From positions 310,001 to 374,000 of the forward strand of contig CAWELH010000006.1 of NCBI GenBank assembly GCA_963809925.1: a stretch of DNA of 64,000 nucleotides, in the 5' to 3' direction. Of this stretch, positions 27,201 to 35,574 are shown piece after piece. The notes beneath the pieces were generated by a model, which worked only from the letters and a program-made list of their open reading frames with translations, was not told the DNA's origin and did no database searches. Origin of the DNA: DASQZK01 sp963809925 (GTDB taxonomy: Bacteria > Bacteroidota > Bacteroidia > Bacteroidales > GCA-2748055). The translations under genes were made by a program, and so were the position numbers. Each line of letters begins with the position of its first letter. The first letter of the stretch is position 1.

Positions 27201-28412
27201 GATGAAATACGTCTGGATGCTGAATCAAATGGCTTACCATTAAAATTGGTACTCGACAGGCTCGATGGTATGCGCATGACAACTAAACATCCGGAGATCG
27301 GATACGAATATATTTCCGGTCTGTATTCAGACGGTATGCCGTATAATGGTGTAATTGCAAAGATTGACCTTCATCCGGAAGGTGGAACATGGGATTTCCG
27401 GGTAATGATCTCTGAAAAGAAGCCAGCACCTGTCGCACATCTGGTAAAGGCTTTTGAGATAGAAAATGGATTAGATATCAGGATAGCCTGGAACGGTGGA
27501 TATATTCTCAATCCTGAACTTGTTGGCAAGCTCGGGCTTCCGGAGTCCTATATTGGAACACCACTCGGGCTTATTGCCGAAGGTGGAAAAGTAATTTCTC
27601 CACCTTTGTACAACAAAGCCGGGATGGTACTTCATAGGGACGGTCATGTAGATATCCTTCGGATAAATTGTTCCGGTGGGATTATCCTGACCTTTGGCGA
27701 TCGGCAATTCAACATACCCGCTGAATTTCATAATCCTGCACAAGCCGGTGGCCCGGTATGCTACTATGATTTAATAGGAGACATCAATAAAATAGAGGGC
27801 CTGGGCCGGGTGATTATCAGACTTGCAGGAAATCGAATTACGGAGATCATTTCCACAAAAGATGGGGACATCGTAGAGATTATGCCGGTAGGGCTGACGT
27901 TGTCATTCAGACGTGATGTTATCCCTGAAGGACTGGAGATTGGAGATGAGGTAGGATTTGTGTTACCAGGGCTTGAAGACCTTTATCAGGCGGTGGGAGC
28001 TGGGCCCTTGCTTTTAGAGGATGGCAGGATCGCAATAGATATGGAAGAAGAGGGATGGACCAGGCAGGCTTCCATCATTACACAGGCCGCCCGACTCGAT
28101 TTTACAGATCTGCGCGGACCAAAGATTGCTGCCGGCCTCAATGATTCCGGCCATCTTTATTTACTTGCCATCAATGGAAGGATTAGAGAGTCGGTTGGAG
28201 CTACTCATCATGATATGGCAACCATTTTGCAAAGACAGGGTGTGGTGAAGGCCATGGGATTTGATCCGGGAGGGAGTAGCACACTGGTGATCGACGGACA
28301 GGTAAAGAATATTGCCCCGTACAACAAAGCGTATGAAACCAATACATTTGCGCTTTCACCTGAACCAAGAGCTGTGTCCAATGCAATAATTGGCTATATT
28401 CGGAACGTTTAA
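24228..28412 (+). CDS. giant glycosyltransferase - phosphodiester glycosidase (NAGPA-like) fusion
   Basis: A single 1394-residue frame. Residues about 58-580 form a GT-B glycosyltransferase: IAFLTFQYSVDGVTVEVNKY at the N-lobe (V68-DGV), NNNHDFYWEGG at about 202-212, an acceptor-side signature, and LPSKTEGRGLPIIEAAASG at about 473-491 carrying the E-x7-E retaining-transferase motif. Residues about 590-1040 are not recognised. Residues about 1050-1394 resemble the phosphodiester glycosidase family (NAGPA, PF09992): RIAWNGGYILNP at about 1085 and the terminal MGFDPGGSSTLVIDG at about 1340. No signal peptide or membrane helix is evident, so the protein is probably cytosolic. It is followed after 14 bases by hemW, and a second related glycosyltransferase lies beyond that. 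Substrate and product are unknown. Confidence 0.75.
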   Translation: MKESITVPELISLLRSENIKTWFDLGMFIDRIRENRPHKEALFSGPFHAFEKEVDGRSIAFLTFQYSVDGVTVEVNKYATLFNRNFPGAAIHYIAGIFRPEAEKHFPGSIKRFEMPEIAGFDSWRLYKDFFFSQLERGGEVYNRLILDFWEDTLDIVEKLGRYLSGHQISILYLVNVCSNPGNVSLCLACVLLSEYLGIPVINNNHDFYWEGGNSASEIANRGLKEGPRDFFFTNAHLGEVFSIIEVLYPWESRYWINVNINEGQSDHLVKIKGHNPANVTEIGTAVDTEAYMKIDKRKRIRTFLQFEKILSRYQDRLIAYSACDVIDNGLLEGNEPSPILIGSKTRAIDGFISENIIFLQPTRIISRKRIEAGFRLLIKLLENKDFKSRLSRTPGLKFTILVTGPVAEGHREYLNHLLLSFDDLLSEADESIRERLFLAFLFSELDKEAFKNCFEDPVGMPELYNISSLILLPSKTEGRGLPIIEAAASGIPIFCRRYFPKNVYFRVIGKHLDESDRFRVIEFDGRNIKEKHVKKILNRVFFPHRFSDEIKHNRRVVIRRYSLETLNNNIREIIYRLYLQIHSDGAVNEIVTSAFSEYRKIFDQNDENLDEILHCKNRTYIAGFGRLEFMLRIKSLIDPSFFRIEEQQLRGYIFWFAQELIKKDPEFDLISDEKKVTFYNAVDDMFGYQEGTEIIRHDHSLAYRHRNRIHYPYREYTQQELTGLVNLIYQELIQPVVFTRVEEGQHFFTDWNLALFQLTGSNHLAIDNRIRLIGKICENVPVAYFPGEFLIQELDVFALQSVRSRLGLKIEEPLTRSILAEHKDEIAGIYIFTQEKNPGRQLNMEETIAYIVDGNNEELNLIYEFDILTIVPTDQLSVGIHFHQLGPSATSILKKIRDEKGFLITTRRDAAIMTDIVNIDRFHIGRVISETESNMMGIPLQSGYIQFVPAGVRTVLAYPAPVQTALEFDTALKSRKFRNLAETLTEKRLFDEIRLDAESNGLPLKLVLDRLDGMRMTTKHPEIGYEYISGLYSDGMPYNGVIAKIDLHPEGGTWDFRVMISEKKPAPVAHLVKAFEIENGLDIRIAWNGGYILNPELVGKLGLPESYIGTPLGLIAEGGKVISPPLYNKAGMVLHRDGHVDILRINCSGGIILTFGDRQFNIPAEFHNPAQAGGPVCYYDLIGDINKIEGLGRVIIRLAGNRITEIISTKDGDIVEIMPVGLTLSFRRDVIPEGLEIGDEVGFVLPGLEDLYQAVGAGPLLLEDGRIAIDMEEEGWTRQASIITQAARLDFTDLRGPKIAAGLNDSGHLYLLAINGRIRESVGATHHDMATILQRQGVVKAMGFDPGGSSTLVIDGQVKNIAPYNKAYETNTFALSPEPRAVSNAIIGYIRNV

Positions 28413-28426
28413 CCTGAAAAGTCACC

Positions 28427-29563
28427 GTGGCAGGTTTCTATTTTCATATCCCGTTTTGCAGACAAGCCTGCAGATACTGTGATTTTTATTTCACGGTATC
28501 CACGAAATACAAGGATGATGTGGTGAAAGCCATGATCAAAGAAATTGCCGAACGCTCATCAGAATACAGCCAGGAAAAATTCAGCACTTTATATTTTGGG
28601 GGAGGGACACCATCGGTACTAACGATTAAGGATCTGGACCTTCTCCTTGATGCGGTTTTTGATAAGTATCATTTTACCGGTGATCCTGAATTTACCTTTG
28701 AGGCGAATCCGGATGATCTTACTCCTGAGTATCTCAATCAACTGAAATCCAGAGGCATAAATCGTTTGAGTATCGGCGTCCAATCGTTCCGCGAGCAGGA
28801 TCTGGAATTGATGCACCGCAGTCACAATGCCGCCCAGGCTCTGAAAGCTATTGATGCAGCGCGTGATGCCGGGATCGATAATCTGAGTATCGATCTTATT
28901 TATGGTATTCCGGGGATGACGACCGGTGATTTTACTGATAACATTGCAAAAGCCCTGTCGATGAATATCCCGCACCTGTCAGCCTACCATCTCACCTTTG
29001 AGCCGGGTACCGTATTTGATCACTGGAGAAAGAAAGGAAGATTGCTACCGGTTGATGAGGAAGAAAGTCTTCGTCAATTTAAACGACTAAGGGCTCTGAC
29101 AGGGGAAAAAAATTACCAGCATTATGAAATCTCAAATTTTGCTCTCGACGGTTTTTATTCAAAACATAATCTTAGTTACTGGAAGCAGGTTCCATATATC
29201 GGCATCGGTCCTTCGGCACATTCTTATCTTGGAAAATTCAGGAGATGGAATATTTCAAGCAATAAGGATTACATAAGAGGGCTGTTGCAAAACCAGGGTA
29301 AGTACTTTGATTATGAAGAACTTACGCTTGACAATCTGTTCAATGAGTTTATTCTTACTTCACTTAGGACGATGTGGGGTATTGATATGGTCCGGTTAAG
29401 GGAAAGATTTGGCGATAATTATGTTAAATACACGACAAAGCTGGCGGAAAAATTTTTTACTTCGGGGATGCTGCTAAAAAATGGAGATAAAATATATTTA
29501 TCTGAAAATGGTCTTTTTGCAGCCGATTACGTGATGAGTGAATTTTTTCTCGTTGATGAGTAA
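28427..29563 (+). CDS. hemW: radical SAM heme chaperone HemW (coproporphyrinogen III oxidase-like)
   Basis: A 378-residue HemW. The radical SAM cysteines are Cys11, Cys15 and Cys18 (CRQACRYC). GGGTPS, EANPDDLT and IGVQSF follow the radical SAM TIM-barrel order, and KHNLSYWKQVPYIGIGPSAHS is the HemW-specific segment. HemW carries heme to target proteins rather than oxidising coproporphyrinogen. The start is GTG at 28427, placing MAGFYFHIPF at the N-terminus. It is co-directional with the fusion gene 14 bases upstream, though no functional link is obvious. Confidence 0.94.
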   Translation: MAGFYFHIPFCRQACRYCDFYFTVSTKYKDDVVKAMIKEIAERSSEYSQEKFSTLYFGGGTPSVLTIKDLDLLLDAVFDKYHFTGDPEFTFEANPDDLTPEYLNQLKSRGINRLSIGVQSFREQDLELMHRSHNAAQALKAIDAARDAGIDNLSIDLIYGIPGMTTGDFTDNIAKALSMNIPHLSAYHLTFEPGTVFDHWRKKGRLLPVDEEESLRQFKRLRALTGEKNYQHYEISNFALDGFYSKHNLSYWKQVPYIGIGPSAHSYLGKFRRWNISSNKDYIRGLLQNQGKYFDYEELTLDNLFNEFILTSLRTMWGIDMVRLRERFGDNYVKYTTKLAEKFFTSGMLLKNGDKIYLSENGLFAADYVMSEFFLVDE

Positions 29564-29566
29564 AAA

Positions 29567-30877
29567 TTAATCTCGTGGAGTTGATTCAGAAGTATTCACA
29601 GCAAGGCGGATGAGTTCATCCAGTTTTTGCCTGAGGGTGTCGTATGAAAAGTATTTTTTACCGAGCTGGAAATTATGCTCCGCGATTTCCTCTGCCAGTT
29701 TTTTATTATAAATGATCTCCTTCATCTCTCTGACTTTATCCTGGGTCAGATCATTGTTCTCCAGCATGACGGTTTTAAAACCTTTGCTCCCGATATCGGG
29801 CCAATATACCGGTTTGTAGTTATTCACAAACACGGGTTTACGTGCCAGTACAGCCTCGACAAAGGCATTCCCGAAACCTTCGTAGGTACTGAAATATGTA
29901 CAGGCAGTTGCCTGTGCGTAGGCATCGGAGAGTGAAAACCTGGCTTCACCGCTTTCACCTGTAAGGCCTTTATTATGGAAAAGATGGGAAGCGAAGCGAA
30001 CTCTATCGCCCAGTCTCAGGTCATGGATCTCATCGATGAGCCGGTTATAATATACATTTCCTTCGTCGTCAACCTCGCTGCCTGTGATAATGAGTTTGAT
30101 ATTTTTGTCCTTCAGGTCGTGAAGCAGCTTTATGGCTGTTTCGATTCCCTTTCTTTCTACAATTCGTGTGATCTGGAACAGAAGAATATCTTTTGTACAG
30201 TCGTAGCCCAGGTGCTGGTGCATGCATTTGTTTTTTTCCGTCACCACGCCAAATGGCCGGTCGAAATTCATTACATTGGGTACTACGACAGCGGTCCTGC
30301 GGAAGCGAGCTTTTATTGCATCTTTCGCATTCGAATTTATAACTGCATGAACGTTATTTGGCAATCTCATCGGGAATATGTCTTCAACGTAACGATTGAT
30401 CTGGGCATGTGGCGAGAAATAGCGTTCCCCTCTTTCCCATGAAAAATCGTGGTCGTGCGTAATGGTGGGAAGTTCGGTTTTCCTTACGACATTGCGGATT
30501 GCAATACCCATTTCGAGGTGAGCGGGCAGGGCGGAGGCGTTTTCTGAGAGGAGGAGTTCGATTCTTTTATCTTTTACCCATTCGATGATTTTCTTATAAA
30601 TTACTTTAGAGTAAAGATTGATGTGATCGATGAGTTCGGAAGGATCCGTATCGGGGTAGAAGAAAGCTTTTTTCTGACTCCAGTAGCTTTCCGGGGAATG
30701 GAATGACATTTCCGGAACAAGGGTTTCATACTCCGGAACCATTGATCTTTCCTGGTATTGGCCCGAAATTATAAAGATCTCATGCCCCATATGTTTGAGC
30801 ACTTCGATCCATTTTTCCGTTTCAAGCGCCACGCCATCAACTCCTCCGATTCTGCCTATGATAATTCCTATTCTCAT
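29567..30877 (-). CDS. GT-B glycosyltransferase (GT4-like), relative of the fusion protein
   Basis: A 436-residue glycosyltransferase. The N-lobe starts MRIGIIIGRIGGVDGVALE and contains HDHDFSWERGER near residue 141-152. The C-lobe has LFQITRIVERKGIETAI (nucleotide-sugar domain start) and YEGFGNAFVEAV with the E-x7-E motif. The VDGV and HDFxWExG signatures recur in the N-terminal part of the 1394-residue fusion, so the two are homologous. It is convergent with hemW, three bases apart. Some GT4 enzymes of this look make glycosylglycerate-type solutes, but donor and acceptor cannot be read here. Confidence 0.88.
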   Translation of the reverse strand: MRIGIIIGRIGGVDGVALETEKWIEVLKHMGHEIFIISGQYQERSMVPEYETLVPEMSFHSPESYWSQKKAFFYPDTDPSELIDHINLYSKVIYKKIIEWVKDKRIELLLSENASALPAHLEMGIAIRNVVRKTELPTITHDHDFSWERGERYFSPHAQINRYVEDIFPMRLPNNVHAVINSNAKDAIKARFRRTAVVVPNVMNFDRPFGVVTEKNKCMHQHLGYDCTKDILLFQITRIVERKGIETAIKLLHDLKDKNIKLIITGSEVDDEGNVYYNRLIDEIHDLRLGDRVRFASHLFHNKGLTGESGEARFSLSDAYAQATACTYFSTYEGFGNAFVEAVLARKPVFVNNYKPVYWPDIGSKGFKTVMLENNDLTQDKVREMKEIIYNKKLAEEIAEHNFQLGKKYFSYDTLRQKLDELIRLAVNTSESTPRD

Positions 30878-31011
30878 GTCATCGGATCCAGTTTCTACTA
30901 ATTATTAAATATATGAAAATGTCATAATCTCGATAGGTGACAAAGAAATACTTACAAACAGCGAAAGAAAAGGAAGATTGGCCAGTAGCATGAAAATTTC
31001 AGTGAAGCCTA

Positions 31012-31899
31012 TTATTTGAGGCTGAATTCGGTAGAACCGATCAGCTTACTTTCGGCATAAAGCTCCACCTTATAGTTACCCGAGATCAGGTCGCCGTTGT
31101 TGTCCCAAAAGATTGAAACTGGCAGATCATCATTTTCATAGTTCACTTCCCGACTCGCGGAATAGGGGATTTCACTATCCATATAAGTGATCACGCCGGA
31201 GTCGGCTGAGCCCAGAACAACTTCATCCGGTCTGATGATCCTGAGATAGATGACTTTAGGTCCCGGATCGGCCACTGTATTTCGTCTCACTACGAAGTCG
31301 GCACGGATCTTTTCAACCTTGTCGGCTTTATCATTTTCCTTGCTTCTTTTATTTAGCGGGACAACGGAGATATTAGCGGCGATCAGCGTCTTTGCTTCAA
31401 CTTTGATATTTGTCAGCTCCTCTTTTTCTTGTTGTAGCTGTTTGTTAATATTTTCAGTCTGAACACTCTTATTCCTGAGCTGTTTGTTTTCAGCTGTAAG
31501 TATCTGGTTCCTGGTATTAAGGGAATCGATTTGAACGATATAGCTGCGAAGGACCTGTCTGATGGTCCCGAGTTCCTTCTCATATTTCCGGATTTTTTCA
31601 GCATCGTTCACCCGGAGGGAGAGAAGTCGCTTAATCTTGATTTGTTGTTCAACAAGCTGGGCATTCAGTGTATCATTATTGGTCATCAGTGAGTCATACT
31701 GGACAATAATATTGTTAAGCTCGCCTTCAAGGGAATCCTTTTTCTCGGTCATTATAGTTGAATATTCCTGAAGTTGCGAGATCATTTCATTGCTTTTTTT
31801 CTTATGTGAGAAAAAAATTATCGAAACGATAATCAGGGCGACTGACAGGATGATCAGAATAATCCATAAAGACCTTGCTGTACGGTTGGTTGATTCCAT
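31012..31899 (-). CDS. uncharacterised membrane-anchored coiled-coil protein
   Basis: A 295-residue protein: one membrane helix at about 10-30, a long coiled coil at about 35-175 with heptads rich in Leu, Gln, Glu and Asn, and a C-terminal beta-rich domain at about 200-295 (KVIYLRIIRPDEVVLG to STEFSLK). The topology suggests an inner-membrane protein with its C-terminal domain in the periplasm. The architecture is seen in many Bacteroidota but I know of no assigned function. No operon partner; it stands alone between the glycosyltransferase and the LuxR gene. Confidence 0.7.
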   Translation of the reverse strand: MESTNRTARSLWIILIILSVALIIVSIIFFSHKKKSNEMISQLQEYSTIMTEKKDSLEGELNNIIVQYDSLMTNNDTLNAQLVEQQIKIKRLLSLRVNDAEKIRKYEKELGTIRQVLRSYIVQIDSLNTRNQILTAENKQLRNKSVQTENINKQLQQEKEELTNIKVEAKTLIAANISVVPLNKRSKENDKADKVEKIRADFVVRRNTVADPGPKVIYLRIIRPDEVVLGSADSGVITYMDSEIPYSASREVNYENDDLPVSIFWDNNGDLISGNYKVELYAESKLIGSTEFSLK

Positions 31900-32185
31900 G
31901 TTTGCTTAATTTTTAACAAATATACGATACTTATGAACGGCCTTCAATAAATATTATTACAAATTAAGCCGCTTACCTGTTGATTTCCCGATACTCATCG
32001 CATATGATAGGCCGGGGTTTCTCCGGTCCTGATATGTGATTTTTTATGATTGGCCGGATACCCTGGAAATCTTGCAGGTATATTGGCTACAAAAATTTTG
32101 CCTGGCATTGAGAACCTGCTGTAATATTTTCAAAGGGAAGAAGTGCCAGGCCTTCTGCATACAGATTTTGCCGGGATTGCTGGAT

Positions 32186-32785
32186 TCAGGATAGCTCATC
32201 GAGGCTGATGAGGTTATTAAGAATGGCGTAAACAGTTAGTCCGGAGATAGTTTTAATGCCAAGTTTTGATGTAATATTTTTGCGGTGGGTAATTACGGTA
32301 TGAGCCGATAGGAAAAGTTTTTCAGCGATTTCCTTGTTCGTCATGCCTTTGGCAACGAGGGTAAGGATGGTTTTTTCCCTGTCGCTGAGCTCCTGGTTCA
32401 GTGCATTATTATTGCGGATCTGTACGGTAGGTTCCACCATGTTTTTAAATTTTCGGATGATGTCCTCCCTTTCATCATTGAGGTCGATGATTTCTCTTAC
32501 GTTGGCGATGATCCCTTTCCGGAGGGGGCCTGTTGTAGTAATGGCAACGCCTTTTTTCATCAGGTCGATTTTCAATTCGAAGTTCCTGTACTCATGTTTT
32601 GCCGGCAGCAAATTGGGATTGAAAACAATAAAATCAGGATTTAATTTCAGAATTTCCGAGTTAATACCGTCAAGTTTGCTTAGTTCCTTAATCACGCTTG
32701 CATGATCTATCCGGTTAATGATAGAAACGATTCCTTTTCGGACCAGGTATGCTTTTTCTGCCACAATGAAGGTTACTCTGTCCAT
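32186..32785 (-). CDS. LuxR/NarL-type regulator with pseudo-receiver domain
   Basis: A 199-residue protein with a C-terminal LuxR helix-turn-helix (about 132-195: SDREKTILTLVAKGMTNKEI, SAHTVITHRKNI). The N-terminal 120 residues look like a response-regulator receiver, but the acidic pair near the N-terminus is Ala-Glu and the phospho-acceptor Asp is replaced by Asn (FIVFNPNLLPA). It is therefore probably not controlled by phosphorylation. It starts one base after the stop of the hemerythrin gene, so the two are translated together and may form one sensing unit. Confidence 0.85.
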   Translation of the reverse strand: MDRVTFIVAEKAYLVRKGIVSIINRIDHASVIKELSKLDGINSEILKLNPDFIVFNPNLLPAKHEYRNFELKIDLMKKGVAITTTGPLRKGIIANVREIIDLNDEREDIIRKFKNMVEPTVQIRNNNALNQELSDREKTILTLVAKGMTNKEIAEKLFLSAHTVITHRKNITSKLGIKTISGLTVYAILNNLISLDELS

Positions 32786-32786
32786 T

Positions 32787-33524
32787 TTACGTACGGGAGT
32801 AGGTTGAGATTAGGATATTTTCCATATCGGCAACTTTGGGAATCAGCACTTTATCTTCGAGCGATGCATGGGCATTAAGGTCTTTCTCGAGCCGGAAAAG
32901 TTCGATTAATATTCTGTTACACAATGCTTTATCAACACAAGGGGGCATGTATTTGATGATAATGTTTTTAAGGTCAAAGAGTTTTTCTTCCACATTATCG
33001 TGTTCACTGGCGAAATCCTTCATAGAATAAGTTTTGATTTTCTCATTCAGGGCCGGAGTCAGGTTCTGTTTCAGGTATGCATCTTCAATTTCAAGGATAT
33101 ACGGCTGGACTTTTTTTTCTTCACGCATGATATGGTTTTCCAGTTCATTGCGGTATTCAAGGAAAAAATTTTTTATGAGCATGGCTTTTTTCTTTTCAGC
33201 CGGTATTGAGGAAGACATTTTGTTGATCATTTCTTCGAGTTCCGGAATTTTTTCGTTCAGATAGTAATCGTGAGTTTTTTTAAGATAATCGATCATGAGG
33301 CTTACCGGGAATGAGCCGAGTTCCTTCTGTGGGATATATTCGTCGTCGATGAAGGAATTCGTGATTTCCAGAAAAAAATCGAGGTTTATATTGACTTCTT
33401 TGCAGATTTGTTCCACCGATTTATCCCCGAATCCAAGGTTTATCCCGAACCTGGTGATGACGGGGAGCAGCATATAGTCGTGATGGATTACTTCAGCCAT
33501 CTTCATATCGCGGGTAATATTCAT
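32787..33524 (-). CDS. hemerythrin-domain protein, RIC/ScdA-like without the cysteine pair
   Basis: A 245-residue protein. The N-terminal 60 residues resemble the ScdA_N segment of RIC proteins, but RFGINLGFGDKSVEQIC replaces the usual cysteine pair. A hemerythrin four-helix domain follows (about 80-235), with candidate di-iron ligands in KKTHDYYL, ENHIMREEKK, SEHDNVEEK and NAHASLEDK. RIC proteins repair iron-sulfur clusters after nitric oxide or oxidative damage, and other hemerythrins sense oxygen. The downstream pseudo-receiver LuxR gene favours a sensing role (inference). Confidence 0.85.
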   Translation of the reverse strand: MNITRDMKMAEVIHHDYMLLPVITRFGINLGFGDKSVEQICKEVNINLDFFLEITNSFIDDEYIPQKELGSFPVSLMIDYLKKTHDYYLNEKIPELEEMINKMSSSIPAEKKKAMLIKNFFLEYRNELENHIMREEKKVQPYILEIEDAYLKQNLTPALNEKIKTYSMKDFASEHDNVEEKLFDLKNIIIKYMPPCVDKALCNRILIELFRLEKDLNAHASLEDKVLIPKVADMENILISTYSRT

Positions 33525-33644
33525 CTGGTTTATGTTTAATTAATCCGGATAAAGTTAGAAAGAAATATGATGATTTAAAAAATGAACGGAAGGGCGTTTG
33601 CGAAGCGTAATGGAAAATTTAATAAGCAATGGTATCCCGCATGT

Positions 33645-34595
33645 TCAGTTCCCGGCACTTTGATTTTTTTTAATATCCCGGACATCATTTTCGGTGATTC
33701 CGAATTTTTCGTTATCACGGGTCGTACCGACAGGTTCAACATGAACAACGATATCGTAAACATATGGCAGATCCTTTCTGATCTGTTCTTCCACATTATG
33801 GGCGATGGTGTGGGCATCGGTAACCGTCATCAGGGCGTCCACTTCGATATCCATTGAGATCATATGGTAGTTACCGATCTTTCTCACCCTTACCCTATGA
33901 GGGTTTTGAGCTCCATGAACTATTTTTACGGCATTGAACAGATCGCAGTAAAATATCGGATCGCTCATGCCGTCCATTAGCTCTACGTTAGTTTTAAAGA
34001 ATATCTGAATGGCCACTTTCATGATCCAGATACTTACTACAAATGCAGTTATCCTGTCAAGTACCGGTAATTTGAAAATGAAGGTGAAAATGAGGCCCAC
34101 CAGTACTGATGCCGAGATTAGCACATCGTTTTGCATGTTTTTGCCATTTGCGCTGAGCATGGCACTGTTGAAGCTTTTCCCGGTTCTCCGAAGGTAAGCG
34201 GAGAGGATTAGTTTGGACACGATTGAGAATATGGTTACATAGATAGCCAGGCTGGCAGGCATGTTGGATGCTTTACCGGCAATAATCCTTTCCACGGTAG
34301 AAATCGACAGCTGTGCGCCGGCAAAGAAGATCACGAATGAAAGTGCTTTTGTGGCTATTGTATCTGCTTTCTCATAGCCATAGGGATATTTGATGTTTGG
34401 GGGTTTGGATAATAGCCGGGCGGTGACCAGTGTAATGAATGAAGTAGCGATATCACTGGCTGAATCGATACCGTCGGCAACCACAGCCAGGCTTCCGGAG
34501 AAAATGCCCAGGATTATCTTCACGAGTGCAAGCAATGCATTTCCGGCGATGCTGATCCAGGAAGCACGGATAATGGTTGATTCTCTATTCTCCAT
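33645..34595 (-). CDS. cation diffusion facilitator family transporter
   Basis: A 316-residue CDF transporter with six membrane helices and a C-terminal cytosolic domain (about 210-300: GAQNPHRVRVRKIGNYHMI). Metal-site positions are DGIDSASD in helix 2 (Asp44/Asp48) and NMQND in helix 5 (Asn in place of His or Asp, then Asp). The DxxxD/NxxxD set differs from typical zinc CDFs (HxxxD/HxxxD) and is closer to manganese or iron exporters, so the metal is uncertain. A strong terminator of gpmA lies just upstream. Confidence 0.9.
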   Translation of the reverse strand: MENRESTIIRASWISIAGNALLALVKIILGIFSGSLAVVADGIDSASDIATSFITLVTARLLSKPPNIKYPYGYEKADTIATKALSFVIFFAGAQLSISTVERIIAGKASNMPASLAIYVTIFSIVSKLILSAYLRRTGKSFNSAMLSANGKNMQNDVLISASVLVGLIFTFIFKLPVLDRITAFVVSIWIMKVAIQIFFKTNVELMDGMSDPIFYCDLFNAVKIVHGAQNPHRVRVRKIGNYHMISMDIEVDALMTVTDAHTIAHNVEEQIRKDLPYVYDIVVHVEPVGTTRDNEKFGITENDVRDIKKNQSAGN

Positions 34596-34613
34596 CTCTC
34601 AGGAGGTATTGAT

Positions 34614-34663
34614 TAAAAAAAGTGCGCAGGATTGAGATATTGTTTCCCGGATTCCCGCGCACT
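34614..34663 (-). terminator. Rho-independent terminator of gpmA
   Basis: On the minus strand AGTGCGCGGGA pairs with TCCTGCGCACT (11 bp with one G-U) around a roughly 21-base loop, followed by a run of T residues. It lies 20 bases after the gpmA stop and before the CDF gene, separating the two transcripts. Confidence 0.8.
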
Positions 34664-34682
34664 AAAAAGTCTTATCGCGATC

Positions 34683-35432
34683 CTATTTTTTGGCTTTTCC
34701 CTGGTTTGCTACAGCATCCATGGCATTTTTAACGGCTTCCTCATCACCCAGATAATAGTGTTTTAAGGGTTTCAGATCTTTGTCAAGTTCATATACCAAC
34801 GGCATGCCGGTGGGAATATTCAGTTTGATAATTTCATCATCGCTGATATTGTCAAGATATTTTACCAATGCCCTGAGGCTGTTTCCGTGGGCAGCAATGA
34901 TTACTTTTTTCCCCGATTTGATAGTTGGGGCAATGGTCTCGTGCCAGAATGGCAGAAAGCGTTCCACGGTGTCTTTCAGGCATTCGGTTTCAGGGACATC
35001 CTTTTCATCGAGATCTTTATATCGAGGATCGTTACCGGGATACCGTTTATCGGTTTTTTCAAGTGGTGGAGGTGGTACGTCGTAGCTTCTCCGCCAGATA
35101 AGCACTTTTTCCTCACCGTGTTTCTCAGCTGTTTCCGCTTTATTTAAACCCTGCAGCGCACCGTAATGTCTTTCATTGAGCCGCCATGATTTTACAAAAG
35201 GAATCCAGAGAAGATCCATCTGGTCGAGGGCGATCCATAATGTTCGCAGCGCTCTCTTGAGTACGGATGTATACGCAATGTCGAAAACGAAACCATTTTC
35301 CTTCAGGACCTCACCGGCACTTTTTGCTTCTTCTCTGCCTTTAGTAGTGAGGTCGACATCAGTCCATCCGGTAAAACGATTATCGAGATTCCACTGACTT
35401 TCTCCATGTCGTAAAAGGACAACTTTATACAT
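34683..35432 (-). CDS. gpmA: 2,3-bisphosphoglycerate-dependent phosphoglycerate mutase
   Basis: A 249-residue dPGM interconverting 3- and 2-phosphoglycerate in glycolysis. The catalytic phosphohistidine is in LLRHGESQWN (about 6-15). The NRFTGWTDVDL and RLNERHYGALQGLNK segments and the second histidine in IAAHGNSLR are present. It has a full-length C-terminal tail ending in Lys-rich residues. It stands alone with a strong terminator on its 3' side. Confidence 0.97.
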   Translation of the reverse strand: MYKVVLLRHGESQWNLDNRFTGWTDVDLTTKGREEAKSAGEVLKENGFVFDIAYTSVLKRALRTLWIALDQMDLLWIPFVKSWRLNERHYGALQGLNKAETAEKHGEEKVLIWRRSYDVPPPPLEKTDKRYPGNDPRYKDLDEKDVPETECLKDTVERFLPFWHETIAPTIKSGKKVIIAAHGNSLRALVKYLDNISDDEIIKLNIPTGMPLVYELDKDLKPLKHYYLGDEEAVKNAMDAVANQGKAKK

Positions 35433-35574
35433 ATTGACGATTTTTTAAGGTGTTAACGTAAGGAGAAAGTGTAAATCACTCCCGACCTTTCGCATTAATT
35501 TTTTGGCTTACAAAGATAGAGAAATATTATGAAGTTACCATTCCCGGAGGAGGCTGTCAGGTTCTATGAAGTGA

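Noticed and set aside
31006..31023. AGCCT/AGGCT hairpin at the stop of the coiled-coil protein gene
   Set aside because: Only 5 bp and no T run; likely coincidental.
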